A stretch of DNA of 64,000 nt, from assembly GCA_010645155.1 (NCBI GenBank), contig CM021322.1, forward strand, positions 1,070,705 through 1,134,704. Direction: 5' to 3'. The notes under the pieces were generated by a model that saw nothing but the letters and a program-made list of their open reading frames with translations, was not told the DNA's origin and made no database searches. Every line of letters starts with the position of its first letter. Positions within the stretch are counted from its first letter, which is position 1. Shown one piece after another: positions 48,401-63,100 of the stretch. The position numbers and the translations under genes were made by a program. The stretch is from Tigriopus japonicus (Eukaryota; Arthropoda; Copepoda; Harpacticoida; Harpacticidae).

Positions 48401-48954
48401 CTCTTGACAAAATATTCAACACTTTTTAGTGATTTTATCGCAAAGTAACGCACTGTATTCCAAAGTTTGCCATGTAAAGCAAACCTTTGGGAGAACACAT
48501 CAAGAATTCACTTTGAGCCAGAAAGAAAAAAAAACAAAGCTTTAGTTATGGCAGACCATTGAAGGAATGGGGTTTGGGATGTGTTTGTACAGAGAACGCC
48601 TGGGACATAAATTCGGAGGTTGCATGTCGTGTCATGCAAGGCACTTGTTTATGGGATAATTAGCATGTTTGGACTTGAAGCTGAACTTGATTAGGTGCAA
48701 TTGTGACACTGATCCAAAGGGTTGTAACTCAAGTTGATCCTCGAGTGAGGTTGGCTGGTTGGCTGGCTGATTTGGGCGTACAAATGAGAGGTACTTGGCT
48801 ATTCAACGGGACCGACTTGTTAGCCACATTGTGAGTGCTCATTGTCAAGTGATGGAGATCTTTGAATGGAACAGATCAATGCGGTACTACCACAAGTCAT
48901 GCATGTTGCTGATAACTTCAAGCTGAGCCAGCCAACTCGGAGGATTGGAGATGG

Positions 48955-48978
48955 CGACGACGACGACGAGAAGAAGGA
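48955..48978. repeat. CGA/GAA triplet repeat
   Basis: Imperfect GAC/GAA triplet tract. Confidence 0.75.
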
Positions 48979-49148
48979 AGGTCTATTTTTTTCCTTTGTA
49001 AAGATCGTATGCCTCCAATTCTATTTGAATGTATTGTTGCCAAAACCCAATTCCACACGAGGGATACGCACTACATATTGCAAAATTACTATTACCTTCT
49101 TTGGCACCCTAGATTCTACAGTATGAGAATAGTAACTGACTGCCTGGG

Positions 49149-49169
49149 TGAGTGAGTGAGTGAGTGAGT
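49149..49169. repeat. TGAG tetranucleotide repeat
   Basis: Five copies of GAGT. Confidence 0.9.
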
Positions 49170-52100
49170 ACTTGCTGCGATTTGAACAGGATCCTTTCAA
49201 AACTGATTAGGGGATCATAACTGAGAGCAAAACAAAAAAAGGCAGCAAGATGATTGCGACTCAACTCCAAAGATCGACAGATCTATTCCATCTCCAGTTC
49301 AGCTAGTCCTCTGCTGTTTTTATAGGCACTTCTTGTACAAAAGGGAAAATCTCGACAAATAGCATAACGAATCAGCCGCTTTGTTCTCGGACATTTATGT
49401 GGTCAAGCTGTATGAAACAGGTCCCTGGAAATCAGAGAGGAATGGATTTAAGAGATGATTGCAAGAGGCAGTAGCAATATGAGTAACATAACACTGAGAG
49501 TTATAGGGGTGGTGGTGGTAGTAACCACCAAATGATCATTGCCTTTCCCCACGAAAAAAACGAAAAAGACTTTTCCAAGACGAACGTCAGACCAAAATCT
49601 TCGGTCTTTCCTTGTGGCACGAACTACGTACAGTAGGTACCAAGGGTGATATAGAACTATTAGGAGTATTTTAGGTTCATGGAAACAAGGCTCAGTTTGA
49701 GAGGCATCCTTGATTGGGCCAAGAATGAGTCATCAAGAAGCCAGGCATCATTAGGCTGCGAGACTTCAGAGATTAAACAACTATTAATTTCCTTCTCCAA
49801 ATACTAGCTATCACATAGGTGAAGCGCATTCCCTCGCACGAAATTGTGTGCTGACCTCAGTGACTGGGCAAACGACGATTGGAATACCTGCTCGAGTGAG
49901 AGCCTTGTCCATCATTAATCATCTCACTACTTCGCGTATGTCCACATTCCTAGCTTCTGTGTTTATTACACAGATTGAGAGCATTCACTTCTTCTATTCA
50001 CGGAGCACAACCAGAAATTGGCTACTCATAATGAAAGCGCTTTATGAGCCATTGGATTGGAGCTAAAGCCTTCTTAGATACGTTAATGTTTAGGAAGAGA
50101 AACCCAAAAAGTAAATGAGTACTTTCATTTCAATATATGTTTTTGTAGCCATTTCATTCTTTTGCTCAACGAGGCTACTTACAACTTTATTTCATCATCG
50201 TAATTTTAGCGACTAAGATTGACATCGCAACTTTATTAAAAGAGTGCTTTAATCAAAACAAATCATGAGACGACAAAAAATGCCGATTATGCCTGAATGC
50301 TCTATTATTTGAGAGGGAGGCCTTCTCTTTCTTGAGCTCGACACAACCGCAATCCATGAACCATGGTTGAACGTTGATAGATAGCACTTAAAGCGGTTAT
50401 CTTAATAAAATGGTTCATCATACACGATAACCAAAAGAACTGATTTTAACGGGTTCATACTTTGCAATCATAAGACTTGCAAGTTGAGGGATGACAAAAC
50501 CCGAGAAGAGATCATAAAATCTGGGTCCAGAGTAATGAATTCATTTACGAACCCCAAGAGGAAGGCAGCTAGAAGGAGGAGGCCTGGTTGGCAAATGAAG
50601 ATTACGAGCCATTCCTCGAATGTCTTGATCATTTTTCCCCAGTTTATGGAATTGAGATAGCCAAGATTTCATTCCAAACAAACTCCAAAAGCAGCCTAAT
50701 CACGCCCCAACCACCTCGACCAATTTCAATCTTGAGCCAAACCAATCTGGGATGAGATCTTGAATTCACAGATGGAGATAATAATATGAGCATCATCATC
50801 ATCGCCATGCTCAGCTTCGTCTCGAAGCAAGATTTCAGTCTCAGCTTCCTTCTTTCATTCCAGCCCGAGAGGCTTCCAAACACCGGAGCAAAAGTGGAAA
50901 ACCACTAATTCAGATCCCATCCTGATAAAAGCATGTATGAATCATTCAATATCTTGATCTAATCTGGACGTAATAGACCAGTGTAAACAGCTCAAAACTA
51001 GGCGAGGCTAACATTATATGCCGTGGATACGACTTTGCATCGGGCGATCATCCGACAACGCCGATGAGGCACATTCAGGGCGATTCCTCTATGAGCTTGG
51101 GTGAGAAAAATGTGCTACCTATGTAGGCCCAACCCTTTTTCTTGCCACTTTCGGATTGTTCTTCGTGATATAGATTGGCGCAGGTTGATATTAACACTAA
51201 AACTACCAAACTGACCCAGTACTTTGGAAGCGGTTGAAAACATGGTCATTCCAGCGATTAAAAGGGTTAATGAGTTTGTAAAAGTTAAGATACAACCCGC
51301 CTTACGGAACAAATTTGGAAGCTTGATCTCAAAAAGTACAATCCATTAGACCAAAGAGCATCCTTCCATCCAGTGCTTTTTTCTGACACAATTTCAAAGT
51401 AGATTATGAGAAGAGCGAAAACAACTAGATGGGCATTAGCTCTCTGTTATTCGACTGAGCGCTCAAGCCGGTTGGGGGAAAGTGAGCAAATTACCCTGAG
51501 GATTGCGCATTAACTGCTTCTGTGTGACAAAGTGACGGTGATGATGCCGCCGCCGAAAATATGAGACCGCCAGTTAGGGCACAGAAAGTGAGCACAAAAA
51601 AGTGAGTGAATCTCCAACAGAAATTAATCAAAGGCATTCAGGCAAAGGATTAACTTTGAGTGTCAAGAAATACACCTGGACATGGAGTCATAAGTAACCA
51701 TGTCCACACTTTATGAGTACGACTCTGGAGACTTTCCACGCTTACACTTTCGGGTGAATAGTGGTATACTCTAACGAGTTCTCGTGTGCACCCAATTTCT
51801 AGTAATAATATGAAAATATGTGTGTCGCAAGAAGCCACTGAAAATAGTCAGTCGATATTGAAGTCTACTCAAGCGTAAGGTTCCTGATCAGCCAAGGAGT
51901 TCCTCATCAGAGATGTCGGCGGGGTCGTTCTCCAGGACTCTCAAGATTAAATCGAATCTGCTTGCACCCACCGCGGTGCTAGTCATGTGGCTGAATATGG
52001 AATGATGTTGGAAATTGAATACTGAAATGGAAAAAGGAGTCACCCTCCTCCTCCTCTTCTACATCACCATAAACCCAGGCAAGCAAACAGCCAAGCCCAG

Positions 52101-52565
52101 TCCGCTCCTCTATCTCCTTGGGATCAAAGAAGGCGACAATGAGTGGAGAAAAAAGATCATTGTTTACACCGCTTGGAAGAGGCTTGATTGACTTGAAACG
52201 TGCACTGGCGGAAATTTGCCAAATCTGTCACCAGTTTCAAAGCCATTTATTTCACGTCCAAGAACTGGGAGACACGTGAATAGCAGTTGCCTTTCCGAGG
52301 CTAGCGGGTTTTGTTTACAACTCAACTTGAACAAGCCGCGCTGTACTATCAGGGTCACCAAACAATTTGATGAGTGCGACAATTCATGCCCAAATGCTCA
52401 GTCATCAAAAATCTCAATCTTTCTCTCACTCTGGGTGTGCTCGCGCGGTTCCAAAACAAAAGGATAAATGCAATGAAAATTCATCCCTCAATCGCCTTGA
52501 AATTGAATTTGGATTTGCCAATGTGCGCTTGCTTCTCCGTGGCCCTTTTTGCCACATCAGACATG

Positions 52566-52612
52566 ACCATCGTCGTCAGCATCATCATCGTCGTCATCAA
52601 CATCATCATGGT
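52566..52612. repeat. CATCGT/CATCAT triplet-rich tract
   Basis: Imperfect CAT/CGT triplet repeat. Confidence 0.8.
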
Positions 52613-55320
52613 CCTGATCAAATCACCACATTAATGCACAACACCCATCCCATCCCAGATAGATGAAAACACGATCCAAAAGGATCTTTCCGAGTCTCGA
52701 AAAGTTGTCAAAGGCAAACTGACTTTGTACGTAAGTATGTCCGCCTGTGCATACTTCAATGTACCTTTGGATTGGTTGTGTCTAAGGTATCCACCGGGAC
52801 TCTATTATGGAACCCAATTTCAGTGACAATGTTCATGTGACAAGCGGATCATGACTCATTGATAAATTGGCTCATTCTGTATTAGGTACCTTGAAGGACT
52901 CGACAATGTCGAGCAGCAAGATGGAGAGGCCTCTGTTTCGCACCCTGGTTCTATGAATATCATGAATACTAATCAATTCTGCTATATTTTTGGGCCTGTT
53001 TTAGCGTTAAAGTTTGGATTTTAGTCACATCATGAGAAACCTCGTCGCCAAAAATGTGAATATCCCCAGGATTTTCCGCATTTCTGTTTTGGTCATCGTT
53101 TTTTTCACATGGGTTAATGAATCTTATTAATATTTCTTCATTAAGTCGTTTTTTTGATAAGAGGTTAGTTTCCTCCAAAAGTACTTTTCTGAAAACCATA
53201 TAGAACGAGCTATTCAATTGTGTCACATGAACGAATTATCTTGCATACATAAAGCAAACCCACACAATCTATAAAATAACCCAAGTCATGTCTCCAAAGC
53301 CCGTGCATGGATCTTGGATTGTTCATTCTACCATTTTGTAAGGAATACTGAATGATTACTTAAATAGAGCTGATTCCCTGTTGCACGTGCCCCGTTTATC
53401 TCTTGAGTTGGTATTGTGAATCCTCGCAGCTAAAGTGCCTTTGCAGATTCCCCTTCGTTTGGCTCAAATGAAGATTTGTCCTGCATTTAAGACGAACGGC
53501 CTGTTGTAATTATCTCCCTCGAACTCTCGACTAAACGAGTACGTTGGATACTACGTACACTCTACGTACACATGTGCAAGTATAGAAAAATGTATGCATT
53601 TTAGTCTAGAATGGTTGGTTTGAACATGCGCTGTGTGCCTCAGTATTATTTCTAGGTCTCATAAGCCCTTCATTCCCTAGTAAGGGATAATGTGCGCTAT
53701 TGTTATTGGTGTCATTTTCTTCCTAAATCGTGAGGCGATTCTTTGAAATAGATTCATGGAAGCAACTTGGCATAATTGTCGTTGGCCCGACCCATCCATT
53801 GTTCGAAACAATTATTCGGCACCATTACATAAATAAAGTCGTCTTTGCTAAATCTATGTGAAAACGATTGTTACGTAGCATATCAATTTCGTAATGGTTG
53901 TAAAAAAACTCGATCTAGTTTGTACCTTACTAGAAAGTCAACTAAAGCTGGGTTGCTACCAAATCGATCGTCGTACTTTGAAAGCGCGAGATGTTCAAGT
54001 GGAAACAAAAGAAGATGAGACCCCTGTGTGAACAAGCAAATAGCGATTTCCAACTAAATGAGATAAAAAGGATTCAGAGAAGCGCTTAGAACTTTGGGAG
54101 GATTCGTGTAAACGTTTAAAGCTAATTTCCATCCTTCTAGGATACGGGATAAATCACCAACGACAATTAACCGTCCTTCACCACCAAGAAAACTTCCTCC
54201 TCGTGAGGTAAAGAACACTTTTTACACCTAGAGACAGTGGAGAAAAAAAACGATTGTGTTCAATGTTGCAAATCCACGCCCAAATCGGAGTGTCCCCCTA
54301 GAAAAGGTTTTGCTCATTTGTAGATGGAGCGATATTTTTCTCTGTGCTTTATTCAATGTTTTTGAGGTTAAAGCCGGTTGGATCAGAGAGAAAAGCCGAT
54401 CCCTAAGGCTGACATGAATTGAACAACGGCATGCAAGTTGCAGGAGATTAAGATTGCATTGGTTGTGCTCTGCCGAATGCCAGTGTACATACATTTGCCG
54501 AGTGCACTCGACAACTTGATCAAGCGTATTTTATTGGTGGTCGTGACTTCCAAGGCGAATTTTAATTTCTGTCAAAATACAAATTTTGTACAACTCAGAG
54601 CCCTAACAACATAATTACCTTACACGAACGAGAAGCAACATCGACAACCCCATGTTTCATAAATTGAGAGTCCTGTGCAAATGCACACCCGCTCCATGAT
54701 TCAGTTTAGTTGAAACACAGTTGCTCCCTCTACCAAGTCTCTTTACTGAACATAGAGTACAGTCCATATCTAACCATTTATCTGTCCAGTGAATTTGCAT
54801 ATATGGCTTCAAGAAAGAGGGTGTTGTCTCTTGTCGTCTTGGTGCTACAATTGTCTCGCTCGTTTCGGCGATTGAAATGACAAGCCCAGGCACATGTAAT
54901 CCGATGCGTGTGCACATATTCTATTCTCAGGTACAAACGACGTATCTACGTACGTACGAGTACATGCTGAACGCCGAACCAACAAACGGACGTGCAGTAT
55001 AAAGAATTCAATCTGCAAGGAAAAACTCCCGAGGATGACCACCTTGGGGAGTCTATGGGCTTCGTGAGGCCCAGTTTGCTTCAAGGTCACGTCAGGAAAG
55101 CGGACCAACCACTGCAACATCATTATGTATTCCACGGGATACCCATCTACCGAATGTGTGTGAGTGTGTGTATACATAGTACAGTTGGCCTAATGCGGCG
55201 CAATGTGATTTGTTGGGTAGCTTTTTAATGGGATGTTTACCAGTCCATCTACACCAAGCTAGCAAATACATGTGCGACCCACCCAAATAGGTCCTTTTCA
55301 CCTGAAACGCCAGAACCATC

Positions 55321-55355
55321 GACAGCAGCAACAACAGCAGCAGCAGTAGTAGTAA
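55321..55355. repeat. CAG/CAA/TAG triplet repeat
   Basis: Imperfect triplet tract; the poly-Leu frame on the minus strand is a by-product of it. Confidence 0.85.
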
Positions 55356-58300
55356 AACCGATTCTCGCCCAAGCACCTGGTGTAGTAGGTATGCTAAACC
55401 GGTTCATTTCAAGGCGGGGTGATTATGTCTTCAAGGAATGCACTCAAATGGACGGCAAATGCAGTGGGGGCCCAATGCAACTCGACATTATGTTTCAGAA
55501 TCCAAAATTGTTCTCATTCCTAATCAATCATCTTCATAAAAAACAGACGTTCTGTATCTGTCTACCAATGAGTGATTCTGCATTCATAACTGTGGAGTCT
55601 CCTCCGAACTTGGCTAAAGCTGGAATAATTTGTTAATGCACTTACGGGCCAAGTTTTCTCAATGTTCCAAAAGACTCACTCGTGTGCTATGCACACATCT
55701 TTTCTTATCAGGTGGTTAGGTTAAATAGTTTCACACAAAGCAACATGTTCGTTCACTTTTGATGCGTTTATAGGACCCTAAAAGTTATAGATTTCTTAGT
55801 GACACACAGAGTGCATGCGAGTGAAATCTTAAACATATGCATGAACGAAATATGTTCCAAAAGCGGTCTCACAAGTGATTTTTTCCCTTTGTTAAATCAC
55901 GCTTTAAGCTCAAATAATAGTCAACTGGAACTACTAGAAAGTTGTCACGACAAAGCAGGCTTTACAAAAGTGGCTGTCTTCTTTTTGTCTTTGGGATTAC
56001 CTTCTCAATTTGCAGCAAGTTTATTCGCAGGCACCATACTACGTACCAACTCATGGTAGAACAAAGTCTCGCACACTCGTACAATGGAATCATTCTCAGG
56101 TGATGTCAGCTCTTTCAAGTGCTCTTAAATTGGTGGTATAGTGGTAACAAAGTTAAGAAAATGATTTATTTCATGCAATTTGTCTCAATTCCTACTCCGT
56201 GGTTGCGCTCTTACCAACCGGGTAAACCAGGTTAATTTCTGTTCAAGCGACGACTCCCCTGGTCGATTTGGATCTGAAACATTTGAAACTACCTTCGGAA
56301 GAAAAGTGCGCCTTGCCTTCTTGTCAGCTCTTTTTTTCAAATTTTGCAGATGGTGGATGGCTGCAGAACGCCAGTTCATGAATCTAATCCTGAAACGTCA
56401 GATTTGGGAGGGAAAAGAGGTAATAAGTGGCACCTAAAATGCAATTATCTCAATTCCTCCTTCGCTGATCCGCATCCAGGATTAGATTGCTCATTCAACA
56501 AGAAGCCAGCCCTCTAAAAAATGGAGGCCATATTTCCTTTTCCTTACAAAGGAAATACCAAAGCTCACCATTGACGAGAACAACAGTTCAACCTCATCAA
56601 TACCCAAACGCGTTTCCGACTTCCGAGTGATTCATCTTTGTTTTAGATTTAAACACAATTCTGACTTGATTTGTGATAAATTAGAAGATTTACTTCCACA
56701 GTTATTGCCCACTTGGTAGCCATTACAATTTAGAGGGACCAAAATGATTCCAAAGCAGTTCTGGGCCTTAAGTTGTCTCCCATGTTATGAGATAATAATA
56801 ACAACCATGAGCAGCCATTGAAACGTGCGTCCTTAACAGGCTACTGAAATCATATCATCAGTGGCCTGATGGACATGGAGAGAGTAATTAAGTTTGCATC
56901 GACTCATCCTTGACTTTGCCTTTGGTCAGCACAACCCATGAAACAAAACTACCGAAGTGGATCATCCAATCAATTGTCAGCACACTTCGAGCTAGGTCCA
57001 ATCCAGTCGCAGACGACCGAATTCAAACTTGACTGACACTTTCGACATTTTTAAAGACCATTCGGAGTAATTATTTGTGCTTAACCTTTTTCACTTCTGG
57101 CACAGATCAATCCCAAGGAGAGTTACTGAAGCCACTCTTTTTCTCGTTGAAGGTCTTTTCGACGAGAAATTCCTCGAGCTCCAATGACCAGGAATATCAA
57201 TGGGAAACCTACAAACAGTCACATCACCCAATTTAGGGTAAAACAAGATTCAAGGGTGTGTGTGTGTTGTATCTCAATGCTCGATCCTGGCTGGTTCCAT
57301 AGAACGGAGTTACGCATTTGGAAAGCTTGTCCTTTGGCAAAGTCAGATTTTGTTGATTGAAATGAATCTTTTTTCTTACTTAAAATCCATTCCGGATTAA
57401 AGATCAAGGAAATTGGATCTGGTAATGGGTGCATGTCCTCAGCTTTGTGATATTCTTTTATGTTGGTCAATCAAGAGCAATGATTGGAAAGAACTTTTTC
57501 TTTGCCCAAGTTTTCCTTCTGGTTGAGAGTTTTCTTGGCTGTTGATCAAGACTCAAATGAGTTGTGATTACCGCATTCTTTTTCTGCCCTCTGATCATCA
57601 GCACTCCCTGGATTGTTCAGACTAACTACAGAGGCTGCTTGGCATCCTTTTCGCTTGCTCTGCTCTCGTCATCATTTCAATAGGGATCGTCGCTTGGGTG
57701 TTCATGATCATCCATCATGTTTTGCAATCAAACTCAATCACGACATTGTCAACGTACTCAGGGAGTGTACGTAGTAGATACCTCTACGTATTCCGCTCTT
57801 GTCGACTGGGTTTTCAGCCAAGACTTGAGAGTTCCTCTGGATTTCTGCGTTTATTTAGCCTCTGTCTGATGATGAACATCCAATATCCAACATCCCCATC
57901 CATGGATGGAAGAAGTCAACGAGGATGATTGTGTCGAGTGGTTTTGTCAACAACAATAGAGTGACTTGGTTCGAAAACACATCACGAGTGTAATGGTGAT
58001 CACGGTTGATTGATACTTGGTCACGGGTAATTAAAACCATGAAGTAAGACTCGAGGATTTGGTTCAGGTCCGGCAAATGGGCCTCAACGCTCGAGCACTT
58101 CTCGTGTAACAAGTTCAAGATCATCTTTCGAATGGCATGGCTCCCTGAGCAAGTCCTTTTGGACCATGGCGAACCGGGTAAAGCTTGCGACAAAACCATC
58201 TTATAATTGAAGGTCCAAAAGCCCGACCACCAATCGTGCGGAACCTCAAAAGACGAGGATCGAGGCTGTTTTTTCCTCTCCTCTACCCTACGAATTTGTT

Positions 58301-59449
58301 ATGTTCTTACTCGCCTGAAACCTGTGACTTGAACCCGGAAACAAGAGGTGTTTAAGTAATCGTTATGTCATTTCAACGCCCCATATCGTTTGAGAACAAT
58401 CTCGAGACACCAGGGAATCCTAGACCCCCTTTTCAACGCACGAGGGTGACAAATTGCTAGTTCAATGGGATGCCATAATAATCCCATGAAAGTTACAAAC
58501 ATGCAGTACTAGTGGCCTCCTGTCCGTGTCTGAGGAAGCAGCTGTTGCGTTAAGGACTGCTTTCATCATTAGGGTTGTAGTACAATTGTAACTGAGCTTG
58601 GAACGCTCGTCTGTGTTCTCTAGTAGTACATACAGTAGATCAAAGTGGGAGGCATGAAACCGGAGAAGAACAGTTATCAATTATAGAAATCACTCTGGTG
58701 TCACATTGACATTGGAAGTAATTCGTGGACCGTGTCGATGAGGGGGCCAAAATGTGTCTCGAATGACGACTGCCTTGTCCACAAAGGACTGGATTCAGGC
58801 TTGACCAAAATGTAAAGCATCCTTCTGACTGTTTAATGTTTATGACTGACAATCCACGTTTCCTTTGCGATGATTCCTGTCTAATTACTGATAATGAGAA
58901 GCCACTTTAAACGTCCTAAAGACTGAAGTGTGTTCGTGTCAAGGCCCTGTCTCGGTTAAAAGAAACATGCCGTTCAGACAAAGGTTTACTACCTGAATGC
59001 GTAAATGTTACAAAATATTGAAATACTCAAATAATCCAACCAATTTAAAGTCATTGCTCTTTGAGAAGATGCGTGGCCGGGATATTATTGTCTAATGGAC
59101 TTTGAAGAGCCCGAGGCTCGACGTGATGCCTCACTTTCTCGTGCTGTTTTAAGGAAAATGTTTTGAAGGAAAGTTCTCTTAGAGCTCCAGGCTTTCAATA
59201 TTGTCTTGGATACTCTCAAAAACATCTGTTGTGGTCCTTAAATGAATTCCGGCTCCAAAACTTGAAAAAGCTAGGCACATCCGCGATTGAAGGAGACCCT
59301 GGAATTCGCATGTGAACGTCGCTCGATTCCAAACAATCACCATGATGACTTTGGAGAGGTTACCTTCGATTGATCAGGGTTGGCACAAAACGATTTTGAC
59401 TTTGACCCTGAATAACTCAACACTCTTTATCGAGTGACTGAGTAGGTAG

Positions 59450-59495
59450 GAGTAGTGGTAGTAGTAGTAGTAGTAATGATAGCAGGAGTAGTAAG
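59450..59495. repeat. GTA triplet repeat
   Basis: Eight or more GTA units with flanking imperfect copies. Confidence 0.9.
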
Positions 59496-60086
59496 CCAAG
59501 CTGCGTCGTAATGCTGACTTCATTTGATCGTCTAAAGCTCTGATCACTCACGTCCACATGATGTGTTAAAACAGATTCCCTTCCGAGAATAATCCAAGCA
59601 TCATTGTTGTTGATTTAGCTCCTTTACTATTCACTCCTCTACATAGTCGATCTAGCCTTACTTGGAGTACCATCACCACAACCAATACCCGCTGCTACCA
59701 TCTCTTTCCATGATGCAAATTTACCAACGTCAACGAGTCTCAGACTCCTTTAATGCCGGCAGACATGAGCATACTAAACCACTTGGAAAATAATACTGAA
59801 CACGAATGGAGGACATTTGATCCCTGTTTGCTTTAATGTGCCATCAAAGTCGCAACGAATGTACACTGCCATTTTTAAGTCTTTTTTCTAGATCTTGCGA
59901 GTGTTGAAAGTCATCAAGCATGCTATGCCTTTTTGGAACCATTGTAATCATGGTATGAATAACAATAGTTGCAGAAGTCCTTTCGCTTGCATTGTGTGCT
60001 CAAATTTGCGATTGCCAATATTTACTATAACTTCCACCACGTTTCTTTCTGTGTGTATCAGTGGTTTCGAAGTCGAAAATCGGCGG

Positions 60087-60116
60087 CGGCAACGACGACG
60101 ACGATGATGATGATGC
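60087..60116. repeat. CGG/ACG/ATG triplet repeat
   Basis: Compound triplet tract: GGC, then GAC, then GAT units. Confidence 0.85.
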
Positions 60117-63100
60117 CTTTCAGGCGAATTGATCTAATCTCCTGATACAACCTTGATCTCACGTTGATATTGAGACCAAGTTAAATTAGTTGATGATCAC
60201 CCAGGGTAAACATTGACGAGAGCAAGGTGCTCGGTCTTCCCGCTTTCCCGCTTCCGCTCTCGTCTCAAAATCCGGACTTTCGCCCAACAAGTTCTCCAAA
60301 TCCTACCAAATCTGTACTCCACGCACCCTATCTACCTTACGTGTTGCCAAAGTGTGCACTTACTACATAACTATATAGTGTGTATGTGTACGTCCGTATG
60401 TGACTGTCAGACAGGCTGGCAATCAATCGACTTGGCTTATGTATGGAGAAAGAAAATTAATTACATGCTAACTCTCGTTCATCAATTACTTTGCCACTTG
60501 GCTTGAGAGCCAAATGACTTGCAAAACCGGGGAGAGCAAAAATGCCGCCAAAAAATGGGATCCTTCCCTCCATTCACTCGATCTAGCCTTCAATGATGCG
60601 TTACAATGTTGGTGTGGGCTTCGTTTGGTTTCGTTGCTAACTTTAGCTTCCTGTTGAAGAGCCCGTGTTTAGGCTTTGTTGGGACCGAAGGCAAATGAGG
60701 GAATGGGGACGAACCCGGAGTATCCGATTGATTTCAATTCGGAGAACCATCAAATACGAACGAACTTGCTCTCGATTAAATTTGTTGTTGAGCAGGATTC
60801 AACCAATATCCGGAATTTCCCCCCACGTGATGGAATTTGATCCGGGAAATGTAAAATAAGAAGAAGAAGTCAGAAAATATCTCGAGCTTATCCTCTTGAT
60901 TGGAAGAACACTTGACTGAAATGGTTTGAGTAATCATATTAAATGATCAATTCGAGACAACCGTCGTCAGGTTTTCCTCCGCCGCTATGTTCAGTCTCAT
61001 GAGAGCACTAACTTAATTAGTAATTAAATGCCCAAATCACTTCCATCTTGGGGGGTGGTAGGTAGCCCTCTCTAGGTATGTAGGACGTGCAAAGTTGATT
61101 GAGCACCTCTCTTAAAAAATTGCATTTAATATTGCATCTTCTACGACCTCCCTATCTATCTTTCTCTACGGTGTGCGCTGAGAATCGATAAGCAAAATCC
61201 AATCTCGACATTCCAAGTAGTAAGTAAGCATCTTGGGGCCAGTATTAAACTCGGAAATCAAGTGCAATGTTCAACGTACGTTCAACAGGGTGGCCCAATC
61301 ATGCCTGCCCTTGAATAGATCGATGGGGATGACATAGTTTTGTTGTTGATCGATAAAGAATGGCATCCATGTTCGGGATCAAGTGTATTGATAGCAAATC
61401 GAATGGCATCTTAATCTTTCTCACACTCGCATTCTAGGCAATCTGCTTCTTTTTATGAGGCCAAGCAGTGCATTTTTAAAGAGTATATGACAATCAAGAG
61501 TGTCTCTGGACTGTTGTCATTAAAACAATTGTTCGTCATGCCACAGCGAGTAACCCTGCCAGGAGACCAACAACAAGAACACTGTAAATTGTGCATCAGT
61601 TCTACTAAAAAGAGACACGTATCTGACTAATTTCGAGCTAAATGAGTCAACACTGAATTCAAACCACACTTACGCGTTGAAAATAATAATTATACTTTGA
61701 GTAAAAACATTGCGGTTCATCGCTACAGTGGATTGAGGCTATGCCACTTTTTATGCCTCAGAAATGTGAAACAAGTTTGTCCATGTTTGGACACCGTCAA
61801 ATGCATAAGAGGTCTATTTGAGGTGCACTCCCAGTTGGAACTCCAACAGATCTGTCAGAGGAATGGAAGCAAACGATAAAGTTAGTATCAGCTCAGGGAT
61901 TCCATCTTGGACTCGAAGCATTGGTACGAGTCGCCAGGCCGGCTTAGTTGATGTTTTTGAACGACCTGCCGACCATGTTGCCAATGAGGAGAGAAACCCT
62001 GAGCTCGAGCGCCCAGATCGATTTTCCGATTGTCCACCAAACTAATTTTGGTGGCAATGTGCTGTTATCTGCGGTGCACAAGGCTCCTATCTCTAGGTTG
62101 ACAAAATAGCTCTTAAACCATCTCAAGGGGGACATTTTTGACTACATTCTTTTAATTGGTGATGGACGCAGAGGGCTATTAATGAAAAGCGAGATTTTCA
62201 GTTTGATCGAATCCCAAAAAGCATTCCATATAGCGCATTGACGCAGATGTGATGAAACTTCAAATATTTGGCATATTGTGGCGCTTAAGATTAGCTCTGT
62301 AATAATACGAGCATTGAAGATTTGCCCTGAGTCTCGAAAGAAACGGAACACCCAACTTAATCATCTATAGCCCGTAGAGGTAGAAATAGCAAATGCATCC
62401 AAATTCAATATGAAAGCGACACCGATTTTTCCCGCAAAGGGTCATTTTTGAAAAGAAATCATTCGTGAGTCCGACTTTTTTCTCCCTTCCGAATTCTTTT
62501 GGCTCCAATCGAAAAAAGGGCGATTACAGGGAATGAAACCAAATCAATCTTAAGAATTGTTATCTGATGCATCTTTTTGGGCTTTGTACTTTTTTGGGAG
62601 AATATCCATTTCCGAGTTACGTACATAGTTTGTTGTTTTGTTTCTTCCGAAACACCCGGAGGATAAAGATTAACATTTTACGAAAGACTAAAAACAATCC
62701 TCAAGCTGGAAATTGCTGCCAGTTTCGATCAACTTTGCTAATAAGTCAGATACATCACTTATTTTTAATACTTTTTTCTGTATACACTTTTCCTTCTCTG
62801 ATTTAAATGGGCAAGCTCATTCAGGAATTGAGTCTCTAAATCATCCCCACCAAATGCGTGTGTCTACGACAGACCGCAGGTTTCAAAAAGGCCCCAAGTC
62901 TTGCTTAACAAACAAGTGCCAACTTCAATTACGCAAATGTAGAAATGGTCAATTTGCAGGACATTGGCAAGTTGAACTCCGTCGCTTTGCATCCATGAAT
63001 GAGTTGGGTATTTTGGCATTCTATTCAAAAGTGTCCACAACTGAAAGCTTTGTAGGAATAGCATCCATTCTTGTAAGCTTCTGGGCATTCGTGTGGATTA

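Noticed and set aside
54845..55376. Frames with Thr/His and Leu runs
   Set aside because: They are translations of TG and CAG-type microsatellites.
57855..58199. Minus-strand 114-codon ATG frame
   Set aside because: Composition is protein-like, but there is no recognised family, no clear splice context and no neighbouring exon; random frames of this length occur elsewhere in the window.
61944..62135. Minus-strand frame with a peptide (LLIGNMVG) faintly like retroelement protease regions
   Set aside because: The match is only a few residues, with no catalytic motif and no flanking repeats.
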